Notes: generated by a model not told the origin, from the sequence alone. Shown: positions 18,862-31,223, counted from the first letter of the stretch. The stretch: DNA of 60,000 nt from Cryptomeria japonica (GCF_030272615.1 NC_081414.1:770543653-770603652), one strand, 5' to 3'. Numbers and translations: made by a program.

Positions 18862-21800
18862 CTACACCATTGGGTGCTCTTGCATCATGTTGTCTTCTAG
18901 CATTAACCTGTCTAAAGTATCAAGATAATCAAGAGGTAGACCATCCCTTCCACTAAAATCCCAACCATCAACATGCTCTGAAGCTCACTTGGCCAAACAA
19001 ATAGCCACTCTATTCCACTCCCTAAGAATTTGACAAAAGGAGACAAATTCCAATGTATTACACAATTGTAAAATTTGTCTGGCCACATAAGCTAATTGCC
19101 AACTCACATCATTCAAATTTTGTTTGTTCAACATGTCCACAACAATTTGTGAATCCAATTCACAAATAATCTTCCTCCATCCTAAAGAATAGCCTCACTC
19201 AACAAAAATATTAATAGCTAGGGCCTCCATAAGATTGTTAGAGTGCTGCCCAATATAAATAGAGAAGAAAAAAACTGCACAACCATCATCACCTCTACCT
19301 ATACCTCCAATACTTGCATGTCCAGGATTCCCACGGGAAGAGCCATCTGTATTAGTTTTTAAGATTCCCACAAGAGGGGGAATCCACCTTCCATCTCTAC
19401 TTATCTGTTGCTTCGCATGTCGAGATCTATTTCCAGCAGCACAGTCCTTTTTAATGTTTTCCAATTGTAGATTCCTTACAATAGCATAATCACCTAGGAT
19501 CAACATTTTCAAACAAATTGTACTTATCCGAGATTGTCTCCTGAAGCCTATTAACTATATTCTTCCATAGCTTAGGACTCCCTATATATAAATAAAAAAA
19601 GACCCTCTGATTCCTTTCTAGCGAGAAATTCCTGATAATAAGGGTTGGCCCAATAGCCCAGGCCACTTGAAGAAAAGAGGTCTTTGTTGGGGGTTTTCCC
19701 AAGCTATCCCAAAATTCAATTAAGGAGGTAGCATGAAAACAAGCATGTTGCCAAGCCTCCCACCAGTTTGCCAAATCTCCCTAGAGAAAGGGCATAGAAA
19801 AAACAAGTGGGAGTAGTCTTCCTCATTATGTATACAAAGATAATAGATAGATGGTCCCTGGAAGCCTATCTTACGAAGATTCTCCCACATGAGGTATTTC
19901 CTCTGAGCAACCAGCCATAAGAAGAAATTACATTTCGGCCAAGAGAAGCTATTCCAAACCTTCTTCCACCAAGGAACATCCATTAGGCCATGCAATTACC
20001 TATTAAGTTGAGCATAACCTTCAACAACATAAAAATTGCCTTTTGGATTAGGACCCCAAGCCAAAATATCTCTCTCCTTGAGGGAACTACATAACCTACC
20101 CTCCAAATATTAACCAACACCACACGATCTTCATTTGAACCACCCAAAGGCCATTCAAGAGGATCCTTCCAACAAGTCACCTCAACCTATCCAATGCGCC
20201 TAACCATTTTAAAATTCTCCACCTTAACCCATCCAGCATCAGTGAAAATGTTGCAAAGAGGCTGAAGCTGTGGACAACTAGATAGAATAGGAGGGTGACC
20301 ATCCCAAGAGTCCTGCCATACAAGAGCTTCATAGCCTCTATTACAAATCCAAAAAAGGCCATCTTTAATAAGTTGGGCACCTTTTTTAAGAGTATCCCAG
20401 ATACAAGAGCCCCTACCCACTAAACTAAGATGAGGTACCTCATGATCATTATCACCAGGGAGATACTTGTGGGTTAAAATCTTGGTCCAATAATGATCCT
20501 AACTATTACACCACCTCCAATACAACTTAGCCACCAAGGACTTGCTAACCAAAGCAATAGATCTGAGGCCAAGACCCCCATCATGTATCGGTCTACAAAT
20601 AAAGTCCCATTTAACTAAACTCCACTTAGAAGAAAGAAAACTACCAGAGCAAATAAATTTACGAGAAAGAGCATCAAACTCTCTCACAAAGATGGAGGGG
20701 GGAGCCTACACAAAACACCTATAAATGGGAAGCACTTGCACCATAGTCTTCAGAAGAATCACTCTTCCAGTAGAGGATAACCACCTGTAAGTCCAATGAT
20801 TAACCTTGCAACAAAATTTATCCAAAATTACTTGCTAAAAATATTTGCACTGAACCCCCAAATCTAAAGGAATACCAAGGTACAACAAAGGAAGGGACCC
20901 CTTCTAAAATATGAGGATCCTGACAATCCTTTTCTGAATAAGATGAGGGTTATTAAAGAAATATATGGATGACTTATCTGCATTAATTTTATGACCTGAG
21001 GTTTTGCAATACATATCCAAAGCTCTTCTGAAATTCACTACATCATTGATTCTGGCCCTACCCATCAAACTTGTGTCATCCACAAACTGAAGATGAGAGT
21101 AGGGAGGTAGAGCATTACTCCAACTCCAGCCCTGAATAAGACCATGTCTCACTTGGGAAGTGAGAAATCTACCAAGACCTTCAACTATGAGAATAAATAA
21201 ATAGGGAGATAAAGGGTCCCCTTGCCGAAGCCCCCGCGAAGCGCTAAACAATTCTAAGGGTTCCCCATTAATAAGAACTGAGAAAGAGGTAGAAGTCACA
21301 CAACTAAGAACCCAATTCACCCACTCTTCTCCAAAACCAAAAGCCAAAAGGATCTTCTATAAGAAATCCCAACTTAGCCTATCATAAGCTTTGGCCATGT
21401 CAGGTTTAATAAACATAGCCTTCTTTTTAGAGGAAGTCATCGAATGAATACCCTCCATTGCTATCACAATTCCATCAAGGATCTATCTTCCATCAATGAA
21501 ACCACCTTGCTCCTTAGAAACCAAAGTGCAGAGGAGAGGTTTGAGTCATTCAACAATCAATTATTATCTTGTAGACAAGATTACATAAAGCAATAGGCCT
21601 GTACTGATCCAAGCTATTAGCCCCCTCCTTCTTAGGAATGGGAGGCAAGAAGGTAGAATTCATAGATTTGAGCATTTGCTTATTCCTATGAGATTCTTGA
21701 ACCACATCTAGAAGATCATACTTTATAATCTCCCAAAATTCTTGAAAAAACTCAATAGGAAACCTGTCAGGGCTAGGAGCCTTGCCTTTTCTAATTTGAA

Positions 21801-23165
21801 ACACAACCCCCTCAAGTTTAGATGACAAAATAGGGTGCAAGAGAGTATCATTCATTTAAATAGAGACAAGAGGGGGAATACAGTTCAAGATAGCCCTCTC
21901 TTTGACCATAGCTTTAGGATCCTCTTTGGTAAACAAATTAGAAAAAAAACTGACAGCTTCTGTAGCAATTTCTTCTTTAAATGAAAGATGAACCCCTTCT
22001 GAAGATATGAGAGAGGTAATAGAGTTACCAGACCTCTAATCCTTAACAAAATTATGAAAAAAGCAGTGTTTCTATCACCTTCTTGGAGCCAATCCACATA
22101 AGATTTTTGTTTCCAAAAAATCTCCTCACGTAACTCCCACTCTTCTAAGTCTTTTAGAGAAAGCAACTCGGCCATACTGAGCTCCACAATCATCCCTTGA
22201 TCCCTAATTTGATGCATAACCTCATCCAACTTGGATTGAGCTACCATCTTGTGTCTATGCAAGTTCCCAAAACATTGTTTATTCCACCTCTCCAGCCTGT
22301 ATTTTACATGTTGTAATCTCTTCCCAAAGGTGTACATAGCCCGCCCGTGGGTAGGCACCCCTTCATACAACCAATCAACCATTAGATCCCTCAATAACTA
22401 ATCACAAAGCCACATCAATTGAAATTTGAAAGAGGGATTTTGGGAGGTTCTAAAAGATGTTATAGAAAGCTTAATAGGCCAATGATTAGAACCCCTCCAA
22501 TCAAGAATTTTTGAACTGGTGGACCACCTATCATGCACCCAATTGGAAGAAACCAAAAATCTATCAAGCCTTTCAGAGATAGCCTCAACACCAATCCTCC
22601 TATTATTTCATGTAAAGACACCATTAATTGGCTTCACATCAATGATATTCAAGAGACCAATATTATCTCTGAGTAAATTTGAGGAAGGATCAATCCTGAA
22701 TAACCCACCTAGCTTTTCCTCCAAACTAGTAACGACATTAAAATCTCTAGCCAAAATCCAGGGGAGAAAAGGATCTTGAGCCCAAAAAATATTGATGTGA
22801 GCCCAAAGATGAGACTTACCCACAAGATCCGTAGGAGCATATATATTAGAGAAGAGGCATCTTTCTCCAGGCTCAAAGCTAGAAACGACCATAGAAATGG
22901 AAGACCTGCTAGAAAACCACCATAAAGGGGAAACTTTCCTCAGGTTATAGAAGCGAGCAACTCCCCCTGAACTACCATGAGAGCTTACTCCCTACCAAAG
23001 GCCCTGGGGCCAAATATGCAAAGCACAATTGACCAAACCATCCACTGAAAGCTTGGTTTCCTAAATAAAAACAACATCCGGAGACTCAGAGTCAATTACT
23101 TAGAGAACAATATTTTGTCTAGGGATGTTGTTCAGCCCCCTTACATTCCATGAGAGCACAATCAT
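18862..23165 (-). pseudogene. LINE ORF2: endonuclease, reverse transcriptase, zf-RVT, RNase H
   Basis: ORF2 starts at the ATG at 23165, immediately giving the APE-type endonuclease opening VLSWNVRGLNN. Endonuclease continues with FSNIYAPTD and WILARDFNVV (22892-22608). RT blocks follow: KAPSPDRFPIEFFQ and YRPIALCN (21855-21550), GLRQGDPLSPYLF and FVDD (21347-20904; FVDD in place of FADD). The zf-RVT domain is at 19995-19720 (CIHNEEDYSHLFFLCPFS). A C-terminal RNase H (19512 to about 18870) shows NTDGSSRGNP, LMEALA and CELDS, the first three catalytic acids. The protein nicks target DNA and reverse-transcribes LINE RNA. At least five frameshifts and many stops are present. The RNase H is of the type acquired by plant L1s. 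Confidence 0.88.
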
Positions 23166-24667
23166 CTATGTGGTTGAGAGAAGTGGGAATCAATGGGCTT
23201 CATAGACCCCGACTCAACCAAAGTATCACTAATAAGATTAACCTTTTCTTGATTCATTTTTTGTCCACTCCTTAAAGGTTTGTCTAGAGAACCCTTTTTT
23301 AGGGTCTCCTGATACAAGCCTAAAATAGGTGGGGCTTTGTTACTCTTCACTAAACTTGAGGCCACTATAGTGGAAGGAGGAGTAGACACCATGACCACTG
23401 CACCTTCAAGGACTTGTGAATCACTAAGATCTCTGTTGTCCTGAACATGGGAAGGCAAATCCATAACCATTTGAACATCCTGTTGATTCTCCAAAGATAG
23501 GGTCCGACCCTCTTTCTTGGAATCCCCATCTAGAACCTCATGCTGAAATTGGGCACCCAAGGAAATTTCAATTGGAACTCCTTCCTCTTGGACCAAATCC
23601 TCTAGAACATCAAACCTATTTAGGGTGACATCATTTTTTCTATCCAACCAGGTTCTCTTCTTTCCTTTGTCTTTATTCTAAGGTTTGACAAGAATGAAGC
23701 CATAGTTATGAGAAAGACCATTAGGCATAGGGGCTTTCCCCTTATCTTCCCTAAGAATAGAGTGAGGAAGATCAAAAACAACCAGTTTAGAAGATTTATT
23801 TCTGGGGCATCTCCATTGTAAATAACCATATTCATGACAAATTCTACATCTAAATGGCAGGGTCTCATAGTCCAACTGTTGGATCCAAGAAGATGTCCCC
23901 AAATAGATTTCCATAGAGTATGGCAAAGGATTATTTAAATCAAATTCTACACATATATGAGCGTAGGAAATTACCTTTTGACCTTGAGTTTGTGAAGCCG
24001 AACCCACATGTTTACCAAGAAGTAGTGAGATTGAGTGAAGAATATCTTCTCTCCATAATTCCAATAGAAGCCTCGACAATCGGATCCACACGGGCACATG
24101 AGAGGGAAGCTCCTCAACAAAATTAAAGCCAATATTCCAAGGTTTGATAAAGAGTCCCACTTGGTTGAAAAAATAAGGGCCACCCTCAAAAGCCTTATTC
24201 CTGTCTGCCAGGTTGAAAAAAATAATTAGAAAATAGTTATTGGCTATCATAAGTAGCTCCATGTCTCCTTTAGGATTCCAGACATGGCATGCCCAAGACT
24301 CTAAAACAGGTATAGAGAGGTGAAGAATGATAAATTTTCATATGAGAGCATGATTGCACCAATATTCAAAATCCTCTAAAATTTGCTCAGGTTGAATAAC
24401 CAAAACTGGACGATTTTGGGATCTCTCCAAACAACCATTCACCTTTTTCATGTGAAAAGGATCTTTTGAAGAAGAGATGCCTACCCTTGATTGGGAATGA
24501 CCAATGTGCTCCTTTCCACATGCATGCATCAAATGAGATGGATCTGCCATATCCAGATCTCCAGAGACCATCTGAGAAGAGGATAATCCTCTATTCGCCA
24601 AGGATCCAGAGAAAATACCAAAAGAACAAAAAGAAGAGGGGCAGAAAACCCAACCCCAAAACCCCAC
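23162..24667 (-). pseudogene. LINE ORF1: DUF4283-like domain and CCHC zinc knuckle
   Basis: One frame of 501 codons, with two in-frame stops (a TGA near 24335 and a TAG near 23675), runs from the ATG at 24667; later ATGs near 24574 or 24556 could be the true start. The middle (24262-23950) matches the DUF4283 region of plant L1 ORF1 (FEGGPYFFNQVGLFIKPW, VPVWIRLSRLLLELW). A zinc knuckle CRICHEYGYLQWRC follows near 23850-23810. ORF1 proteins bind the LINE RNA. Both stops could come from single C-to-T changes (CGA to TGA, CAG to TAG). It ends at TGA 23164-23162, overlapping the ORF2 ATG by one ATGA. Confidence 0.82.
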
Positions 24668-24884
24668 ACACCCAATGGCAACCTAGAGCAGAAGAAACAG
24701 AAAAGGGTTGCAAAAAAACCCTATGGCAACCCAAATTACCCGACCACGGGAAAGCAAAAATTGACCCCCAACAAGAAAGAAACCCCCCACCCCCCTTGGA
24801 ATGAAGAAAGCAGAGCCCAAGACATAGGATAGGGCACGTCGGCCCTAGCATGACACCCACACACACACACAACCATCTCTCCAT

Positions 24885-24898
24885 TAAAAATAGTCTTT
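24885..24898. repeat. Probable LINE target duplication (right)
   Basis: TAAAAATAGTCTTT, partner of 18524-18537. Confidence 0.6.
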
Positions 24899-25705
24899 AA
24901 ATATATAAAACAAATGTCAATTTTTTAAAGTTTGTTTTAAAAAATAACAGACATAAATTTCATTAATATTTCAATATTTGATTATTTAACATCATTTTGA
25001 AATTCAATTTAGAAATGTCACTTTTATGCAGTTGAATTTAAACAATTTTAGTTGTGTTGGCCACTTCCTTTATAAAAGTGGAACACAACATTGTGCTTTT
25101 ACCCATTGCTATCTTCTTTATCATTAATTAATTAATCAATCAATTGGTTTTTAGCTTGACTAGGGGCCAATTTTTTGTTTTTTTGTTTTGTTGTACATGC
25201 TTGCTTGTTGCTTGTGAATGTTATCAATACTTGCATTTATCATGGTCTTTGCATCCTATTGCCACAAAGGCATCATGATCTTCCATATTATGGTGTCATA
25301 ATGCATATGTTTTCACTTGATTTTTTGATCATGTACTTGACACACTGTCATCCTACTTCCTCATAGATTGGTGTATAACACAAAGTACAATATCAAATCT
25401 AGGTTTCTCATACCATTGAAACATGATTCTCCTTCATTCTTCCCATAATATATCTCTTTATCATAGCTATCCTTTTTCATGCATTCTTAATCTTACAGTC
25501 ATCCTATCCATTTCAATAGTACACTTGTGTTATTGGAATCCGTATGTCCTCCTGAGGGGGCATACCACTACTTCCTTGTCACCTTTCCTCAATCGACCAA
25601 TGAATGGGGCATCATGCTACTAGTCTTTATTAGTTTCTATCCACTATATTTTATTCTTATTTGATATAGCACCACTCCATGATGCTATATCAAAGCAGGA
25701 CAAAA
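24899..25705. other. AT-rich non-coding spacer
   Basis: No coding signal. A perfect 10-bp inverted repeat, TGATATAGCA (25662-25671) and TGCTATATCA (25683-25692) with an 11-base loop, lies just before a purine run that resembles a PPT (about 25692-25705, AAAGCAGGACAAAA). Confidence 0.5.
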
Positions 25706-26563
25706 TGTAGATGCATAAATTTGTCCATACTTGATCACACTTCACCTTATCACATTCTACCCAGTTATTTAAATATTTATCATTTATTTAATTAATCCTT
25801 TATCTTTACCCCTCACCCTTACTTAAAATTTTTATTTATTTAATTATGTTTAACCTTCACCATTAATTAATTACATTTACATTGATTTAATTATGCATAA
25901 CCTTATCCCACAAACCCTCCAACTAAATCAATTAATTAATACATAATTAATTGATTTAAGATAATTAATCCTCATTACCATTTTCCCTAATATTTAATTC
26001 TACATCACCCTTAATTCTTGTCCACTCAATCCTAACCTTTGAATTGATCTACACAAATCAAGATCTAAACTTGCCAAGTGTCCTTACCCTCCTCTTTCTC
26101 AGACATGTGTGAGCATGAAAGGTCACCTCATAGCCACCCTACCTCTTACACATGTCATCAACATATCACTTTCCCGAGCCCTCTAACTCTTACACATACC
26201 ACTTTCACAAGTCATCTTACATCTTACACATGTCAAAGACATGTCCCTTTCATGAGCTTCCCCATGTGTGCTCACACATATGTGAGCGCACTTAACCCTT
26301 ACACCTCACTACTCCTTGTGACACTTGTCACAAGGCTAAGCCTCCAAATCTAGGACCACACTCCCATTCAATCATAGTCATCCATTTATATTTTAATCTT
26401 CACCATTTATTTTCCTCATGAAAAATATATAAATTGAGGTCTCTTCTCTCATTTTATTATCTCTTCATATGCTATCATTATGTTGTCCATTTCATCACTC
26501 AACCATCTTCACAACATTGTCATGTTGTCGGATCAATGAGAAACCAAATCCAATCAATCAACA
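25706..26563 (+). repeat. Old LTR remnant related in layout to the LTRs of element B
   Basis: It begins TGTAGATGC after a purine run, like the B LTR (TGTAGACAC after CAAAGAGGGGCAAAAA). It contains the same kind of TTTATTTAATTAA blocks (25760-25980) and a TATA-like ATATATAAATTGAGG near 26426, as the B LTR has TATATAAGGAGATG. The right end at AATCAACA (26563) is a guess. No partner LTR was found. Confidence 0.4.
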
Positions 26564-27073
26564 TATCAGCATACTTATCATTTTGAGGTTTGCATGTTCT
26601 TGTTCGAATAGGTTAAGTTTATGCACATATTTTGTTTAATATATTTGCATGCATTTAGACTATATATATGCAAGCTAGATATATATAAATATGTTTTACT
26701 ACTTCATGGAGTTTATATCTTTTAGTATTTTATGGACAATCGATGTTTTAATATTGTAGGCACATTTAGTTCATTAAACTTAATTTTTTTAAAAAATTGA
26801 TACATTAATTTAAACATAAAAATTGAATCAATTTACAAAGTTATAGTTCATTTAAAAAATTGTAGCAATTTAGTAACTTATAACATATATTGTTCAACAT
26901 TAAAACTAAAATTTAAATCAATTTATAAATTATTAACATTTAAATTTTAAGCATACATAACATTTCATTTGTAACATTTATAACATTAAAAATGAAGCCA
27001 TAAATACAAACTTCTAACAAATACATTAAACACATGTATAACTGCAAAATTGTATAAATATGAAGAAGTATAA
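26564..27073. other. AT-rich non-coding spacer
   Basis: Nothing recognisable; runs of ATTTAAATT and ACATTTATAACATT type. It continues after copia A at 51669. Confidence 0.5.
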
Positions 27074-27078
27074 GAAAT
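27074..27078. repeat. Target site duplication GAAAT of copia A (left)
   Basis: It matches GAAAT at 51664-51668. Confidence 0.75.
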
Positions 27079-28236
27079 TGTTGGCCATTTGGTGGAATTG
27101 ATTATGTTTTGCATTGATGTTTTGTCATTGATGTCAACACTAGTTGTTTGGATGCTTTACTGGCACCCTTCTGGTCCCCGTAGGTTGAGTAGTTTTTGGT
27201 TAACTTGGATCCGACATGATCTGGTTCACTCTAGTATAATCTAGTGATGGAATTGACTTATTCATAATGCTTATACTCATATTTGGTCAGCTGATTTTGG
27301 TCTGGTGATTGGATGTTGTCCTACTTACTTACAAAATTGGTTTCTGGTTTTGGCTAGGGTTTCACCGGCAGAGCTTTTGGTGGAGATCTTTGATGCATTG
27401 CATAATTGGTGTTGGTGCAGCTTCTGATGGAGTTTTAGGATGTTGTTGTTGATCATGTTCGAGACTTGGCGTTTGGAGATCATTATTGAAGTGTGTGGAC
27501 CTATACTTGGTCTCGGTTGATCTAGGTTATGGACCGACATTTATGTAACATGTGGATAGGACCCATTGTTGTATTTCTGGGATGTCTTATGTGTTGGATA
27601 TTATTTGTTTTGGTCTAAGGCCGACATGCTTTGTAATTATGTAATTGGTTTATTTTTTGGTTGCCGACCTGATTATTTATGGTTGAGGGTTTGTATAAAT
27701 AAGATGTAAGATCTCATTGTAGATCATCATGGTCATTGTAAGAGGTAATGGTAAAGGAATGTAATGTATGAATAATGTAATATCATTCAGGAAAAGGAGT
27801 TGGTCAATCATTGGAGATCAAATTGGGTCTAGAAGAGGATTTAGTCCTTTGCTATTGAGCTTAACCATTACTGTACTCATGCATAGGAGATGCTATCTTT
27901 TGCAGTTCAACACTTCTCTGGATTGTAGTTTGGATTTGTATGTAGTCAATGAGACTCCTTTTGTGATGAGCAGTGTTCTCTAGGCTATTGGCCTTCCTGC
28001 AAGTGCAGGCCCCTTCGTTGTAAATTCACATACTTACTGCAAAAGTATTATCTGACTGTGGGTAGGCTTCCCACCATGGTTTTTCCCTTTACCGAGTATT
28101 GTTGTTTTGGGTTTCGGTATTATTATTTTGGGTTTCGATATTGTTGTTTTAAATTGCTAATGCTTCCAGTAATTTGTGACAACTGATTTAGCCCCCCCCC
28201 CCTCAGTTTTCTTCTGGTTATCTAAACTATCTAATG
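27079..28236 (+). repeat. 5' LTR of copia A
   Basis: It starts TGTTGGCCATTTGG and pairs with 50441-51663. TATA box TATAAATA lies at 27694-27701. Near the end is a C-run (CTGATTTAGCCCCCCCCCCTCAG) that also occurs in the LTR of copia D. A weak initiator-Met PBS (TAGTATTGGAGC, expected TGGTATCAGAGC) follows at about 28239-28250. The LTR end is not a clean CA, so it is set from the right copy and the target duplication. Confidence 0.88.
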
Positions 28237-28294
28237 ATTAGTATTGGAGCTTTGGTCCTCTATGCAGAAAGCTTAATCGCTTGAGGAAGATCCT

Positions 28295-29480
28295 ATGGCA
28301 GCTAATAGTTCAAATTCATCCAATTCTCTGGAGCTATCTTTCGAATGGATATATCGAGGCTTGAAGGAACAAATTATATAGTATGGAAGATTTAGATGGA
28401 GACTCATCTGAGATATCTTGGCAAGGAGATTTGGGAGATCACACAAAATGGTGCCACACCCTATAATCCGAGATCTAGCAATCCTCCTCCATCAAACCTA
28501 GACAAAGAGCTTGAGAATGATTGTAGAGCAAGAGAAGTCCTCTTGTGTACACTTTATGATTAACAAATAATGGGATTAACCAACAAATCATCTGGACAGG
28601 CTATATGAGATAAATTATAGACTCTTAATGAAGGTGACCCTATAGTGAAGATTGCTAGATTTGATGGTTACCAGGTGAGATATGAAAACCTAAAGATGGA
28701 AGAAGATGAAAGGATTACTACATTCATGAAAAGGGTAAATGATATTGTTATGAGAATTCAATGTTGTGGTGGAACTCTGAGCAAAGATGAAATTGTTTCT
28801 AAAGCCTTGAGAGCCCTACCACTGGCTTACAAAATGAAGGCTACTACTATTAATGAGTTGAGAACTATGGCTAATACATTTATCAACAAAGCTACTTTGG
28901 TTGGGAAACTATCTTCTTTTGAGCTTGAGGAATTTGGACCTTCTTGAGCTGTGAAGACTAAACCTACTTTTCATGCATCTACATTTACAACCGGTATGCC
29001 AGATTGGAGAGCTTTATATGCAAAGGAATTAGAAGATATGAAGAGAGAAGATGATGAGTTTGAGAAAGTTGAAGCACTATTTTCTAGAAGAGTACCAAAA
29101 GGACCGGTAGGAAGTAAGTATGAAGGAAAAGCAACTTTTAAATGTTTTCATGTAATAAGATTGGTCATTTTGCATCTAGATGTCCTTAAAGTAATTCAAG
29201 ATTTGAAGAAAGAGTTAAGAGATCATTTAAACCTAACCTTGGATATCAGAACAAGTATAGATTCAAGGAAAAAAGAGACAAATCATGCTACATAGAGGAT
29301 GAGGAAGGCCTTACTGATTTAGATGATGAACTGACATAAGACTCTGCTAGTGGATCTGGCAATGGGAAATAATGGGTATTCTTGGCTGTCAAGGAAGGTG
29401 ATCTGACACTAGAAGAGAATGTACCCGAGGAGAAGGCACTTGCTGCTAAAATTGAGGATAAGGATGATTAGGTAATGACA
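28295..29480 (+). pseudogene. Copia A gag with damaged zinc knuckle
   Basis: The likely start is the ATG at 28295. Early blocks (WEITQNG, ELENDCRAREVLLCTLYD) and the clear frame 28645-28947 (MEEDERITTFMKRVNDIV, IVSKALRALPLAYK) match copia gag of the UBN2/DUF4219 type. The following frame at 28951-29295 has a Lys/Glu-rich stretch and, after a shift, the remains of a CCHC knuckle (KCFHVIRLVILHLDVL is its out-of-frame image). Stops at about 28378, 28561, 28608, 28618 and 28945 break the chain. It would form the particle shell. Confidence 0.8.
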
Positions 29481-30280
29481 GTGGTTGTTCACATCATATG
29501 ACTGGAGATAAACGGAAGTTTTTGTCTTTGCAAGAAATTGATGGTGGACTAGTTAGATTTGGAGATGACAAGGCATGTATGATTAAAGGAAAAGAATCTA
29601 TATCATTGGATGGTAAGAACAATACTGACAATGTTTATTATGTTGAAGGTTTGAAGAATAATCTTTTGAATGTAGGACAATTGGTAGATAAGGGATTTCA
29701 ATTACAGTTCAAGGATGGAAAATGCAAAATCATTCACAGATCTAGCTTGGAGATTTCAACCGGTATGCAGACAAAAGGTAACATATTTCATTTGACCTCC
29801 GGTGAAATGACATGTTTGATTACATAGATTGATGAGAGTTGGTCATGGCATAAAAGGTTATGTCATGTGAATTTTGATTGCATTGTGAAGATCAATTCAA
29901 CTAAGGCTATTAGAGATATACCTAAGATTATGAAGCCATATAATCTGGTATGTAAAGAATGTCAAATGGGTAAATAGGTTAGAACCTCTTTTAGGAGTAT
30001 ACAAGATAAATCAAATGATGTTCTTGATCTTATTCATACTGATTTGTGTGGCCCTACTAGAGTTAAAAGCTTTCATGGTGATAGACATTTCATGTTAATC
30101 ATTGATGATTATTCTAGAATGATATGGATTACTTTTTTGAGAGAAAAATCTAAAGCATTTGAAAAGTTTAAAATCTTTAATGCTAAAGTGGAAACCGAGA
30201 CAGGATTGAAGATTAAATGTTTGAGATTAGATCATGGTGGAGAATTCACATTCGGTGAGTTTAATAACTTTTGTGATAAG
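29481..30280 (+). pseudogene. Copia A protease and N-terminal half of integrase
   Basis: A protease remnant near 29487 (SGCSHHMTGDKRKF; here SGCSHHM without the preceding intact active Asp frame) leads into ISLDGKNNTDNVYYVEGLKNNLLNVGQLVDKG. The integrase zinc finger follows (HKRLCHVNF, CKECQMGK), then the core starting LDLIHTDLCGPTRVKSFHGDRHFMLIIDDYSRM (30020-30120), supplying the first catalytic Asp; the block CLRLDHGGEF holds the second Asp and Glu-side turn. The text breaks off exactly after the codons for FCDK at 30280, where element B begins, and resumes at 47861 with HGIRRQFF. Confidence 0.83.
30276..30280. repeat. Target site duplication ATAAG of element B (left)
   Basis: It is identical to 47856-47860. 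Removing B and one copy restores the copia A integrase reading frame across the junction. Confidence 0.92.
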
Positions 30281-31069
30281 TGTAGACACCTAAAATTGTC
30301 ATGTCTAATTAAATAACTATCTTTATTTATTTAATTATTTTAGCCTAATTCTTCTTTTAATTAAATAAATTCTTATTTATTTAATTAATTCATTTATCCT
30401 CTTCTAGCCTTATTTCTCATTTAAATAAATACATTTATTTATTTAAATTATCCTTTTCTTAAATTAAATAAATATCTTATTTATTTAATTGATCTCACTT
30501 CTTCTATTAATTAAATAAATCTTTATTTATTTAATTAATTCATTAACCTTTTCTACCCATGACACATGTCATTCATCTCTTAATTCATACACTACCTACC
30601 CCTTTCATTATTTTATTATTTCTTTTACCTACCCTCTAATCATAGCTGACCTCTTTTTACACCTCTCAATCTTATCCCTCCATTTCATATTGTGTCTTCT
30701 ATATAAGGAGATGCTTCTTTCATTATCAAACCCTAATCAATCATCCTAATGACCTAACTACTTGATCAATTGACTACTTGGCATATGCGATCCTACTTGC
30801 AACCACATTCCATTCTTTGTTGAGCTCTTGTGCACATAAAATCTAAGAGCAAATATATCAAGCAAGATCAATGGAGATAGGAATAATGGAGATCCAAACC
30901 CTATTGGACATGTGGTGGTATAATCTTTGTGATTTCATTTGATTTGCATTGTCTTAGGTAATCTTCATATGTTATGGTGGATCTTTGTTGTTGTTAGGCT
31001 AGGGTTTTGTGGTTGAATTCATTTAGCCTTTCAATATCGTTATTATTGTATCCATTTTCACCATATAAA
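30281..31069 (+). repeat. 5' LTR of element B
   Basis: It starts TGTAGACACC and pairs with 47069-47855. The U3 part (30303-30545) contains five short AT hairpins. TATA box TATATAAGG is at 30700-30708. The 3' end (CCATATAAA) differs from the other copy (CCATAAACA), so the exact last base is uncertain. Confidence 0.92.
30303..30545. repeat. Array of five AT hairpins in LTR U3
   Basis: Five units, 40-60 bases apart, each read TAATTAAATAAA or a close variant, 4-6 loop bases, then TTTATTTAATTA. All five are kept in the other LTR (47091-47330). They share the strand pattern but differ in loop sequence (CTATCT, TTCT, ACAT, ATCT, CTTT). Confidence 0.8.
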
Positions 31070-31072
31070 TTT

Positions 31073-31090
31073 TGGCACGCCCCGTGGGAC
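31073..31090 (+). promoter_or_regulatory. Primer binding site of element B
   Basis: TGGCACGCCCCGTGGGAC follows the 5' LTR after a few T bases. It starts with TGG as expected for a tRNA 3' end. The tRNA is not assigned. Confidence 0.6.
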
Positions 31091-31223
31091 ATGTATTTTT
31101 GTTAGATCTATATTTTTTGTAGATTTTTCTAACCCTATATTGTTGTTTTGTAAAACAATTTGGAGAATAATCTTGTGCAGCTAGGGTTTTGGACATAAAA
31201 TTAAGATCTTGGAGAAATTTGAG

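Larger units (their letters stand above)
18538..24884 (-). mobile_element. Plant L1-type LINE, nearly full length, decayed
   Basis: On the minus strand the order is 5' UTR, ORF1 (24667-23162), ORF2 (23165-18862) and a 3' end closing in an A-rich tail (+ strand T-run at 18535-18549). ORF2 has endonuclease, RT, zinc-binding and RNase H domains in L1 order. A near-identical 14-mer flanks both ends (18524-18537, 24885-24898). Length is about 6.3 kb, as expected for a complete plant L1. Stops and frameshifts show it is inactive. Confidence 0.88.

Noticed and set aside
24591-24884. 97-codon minus-strand open frame at the LINE 5' end
   Set aside because: It lies in the 5' UTR, is low in complexity (CA repeats) and is out of frame with ORF1.
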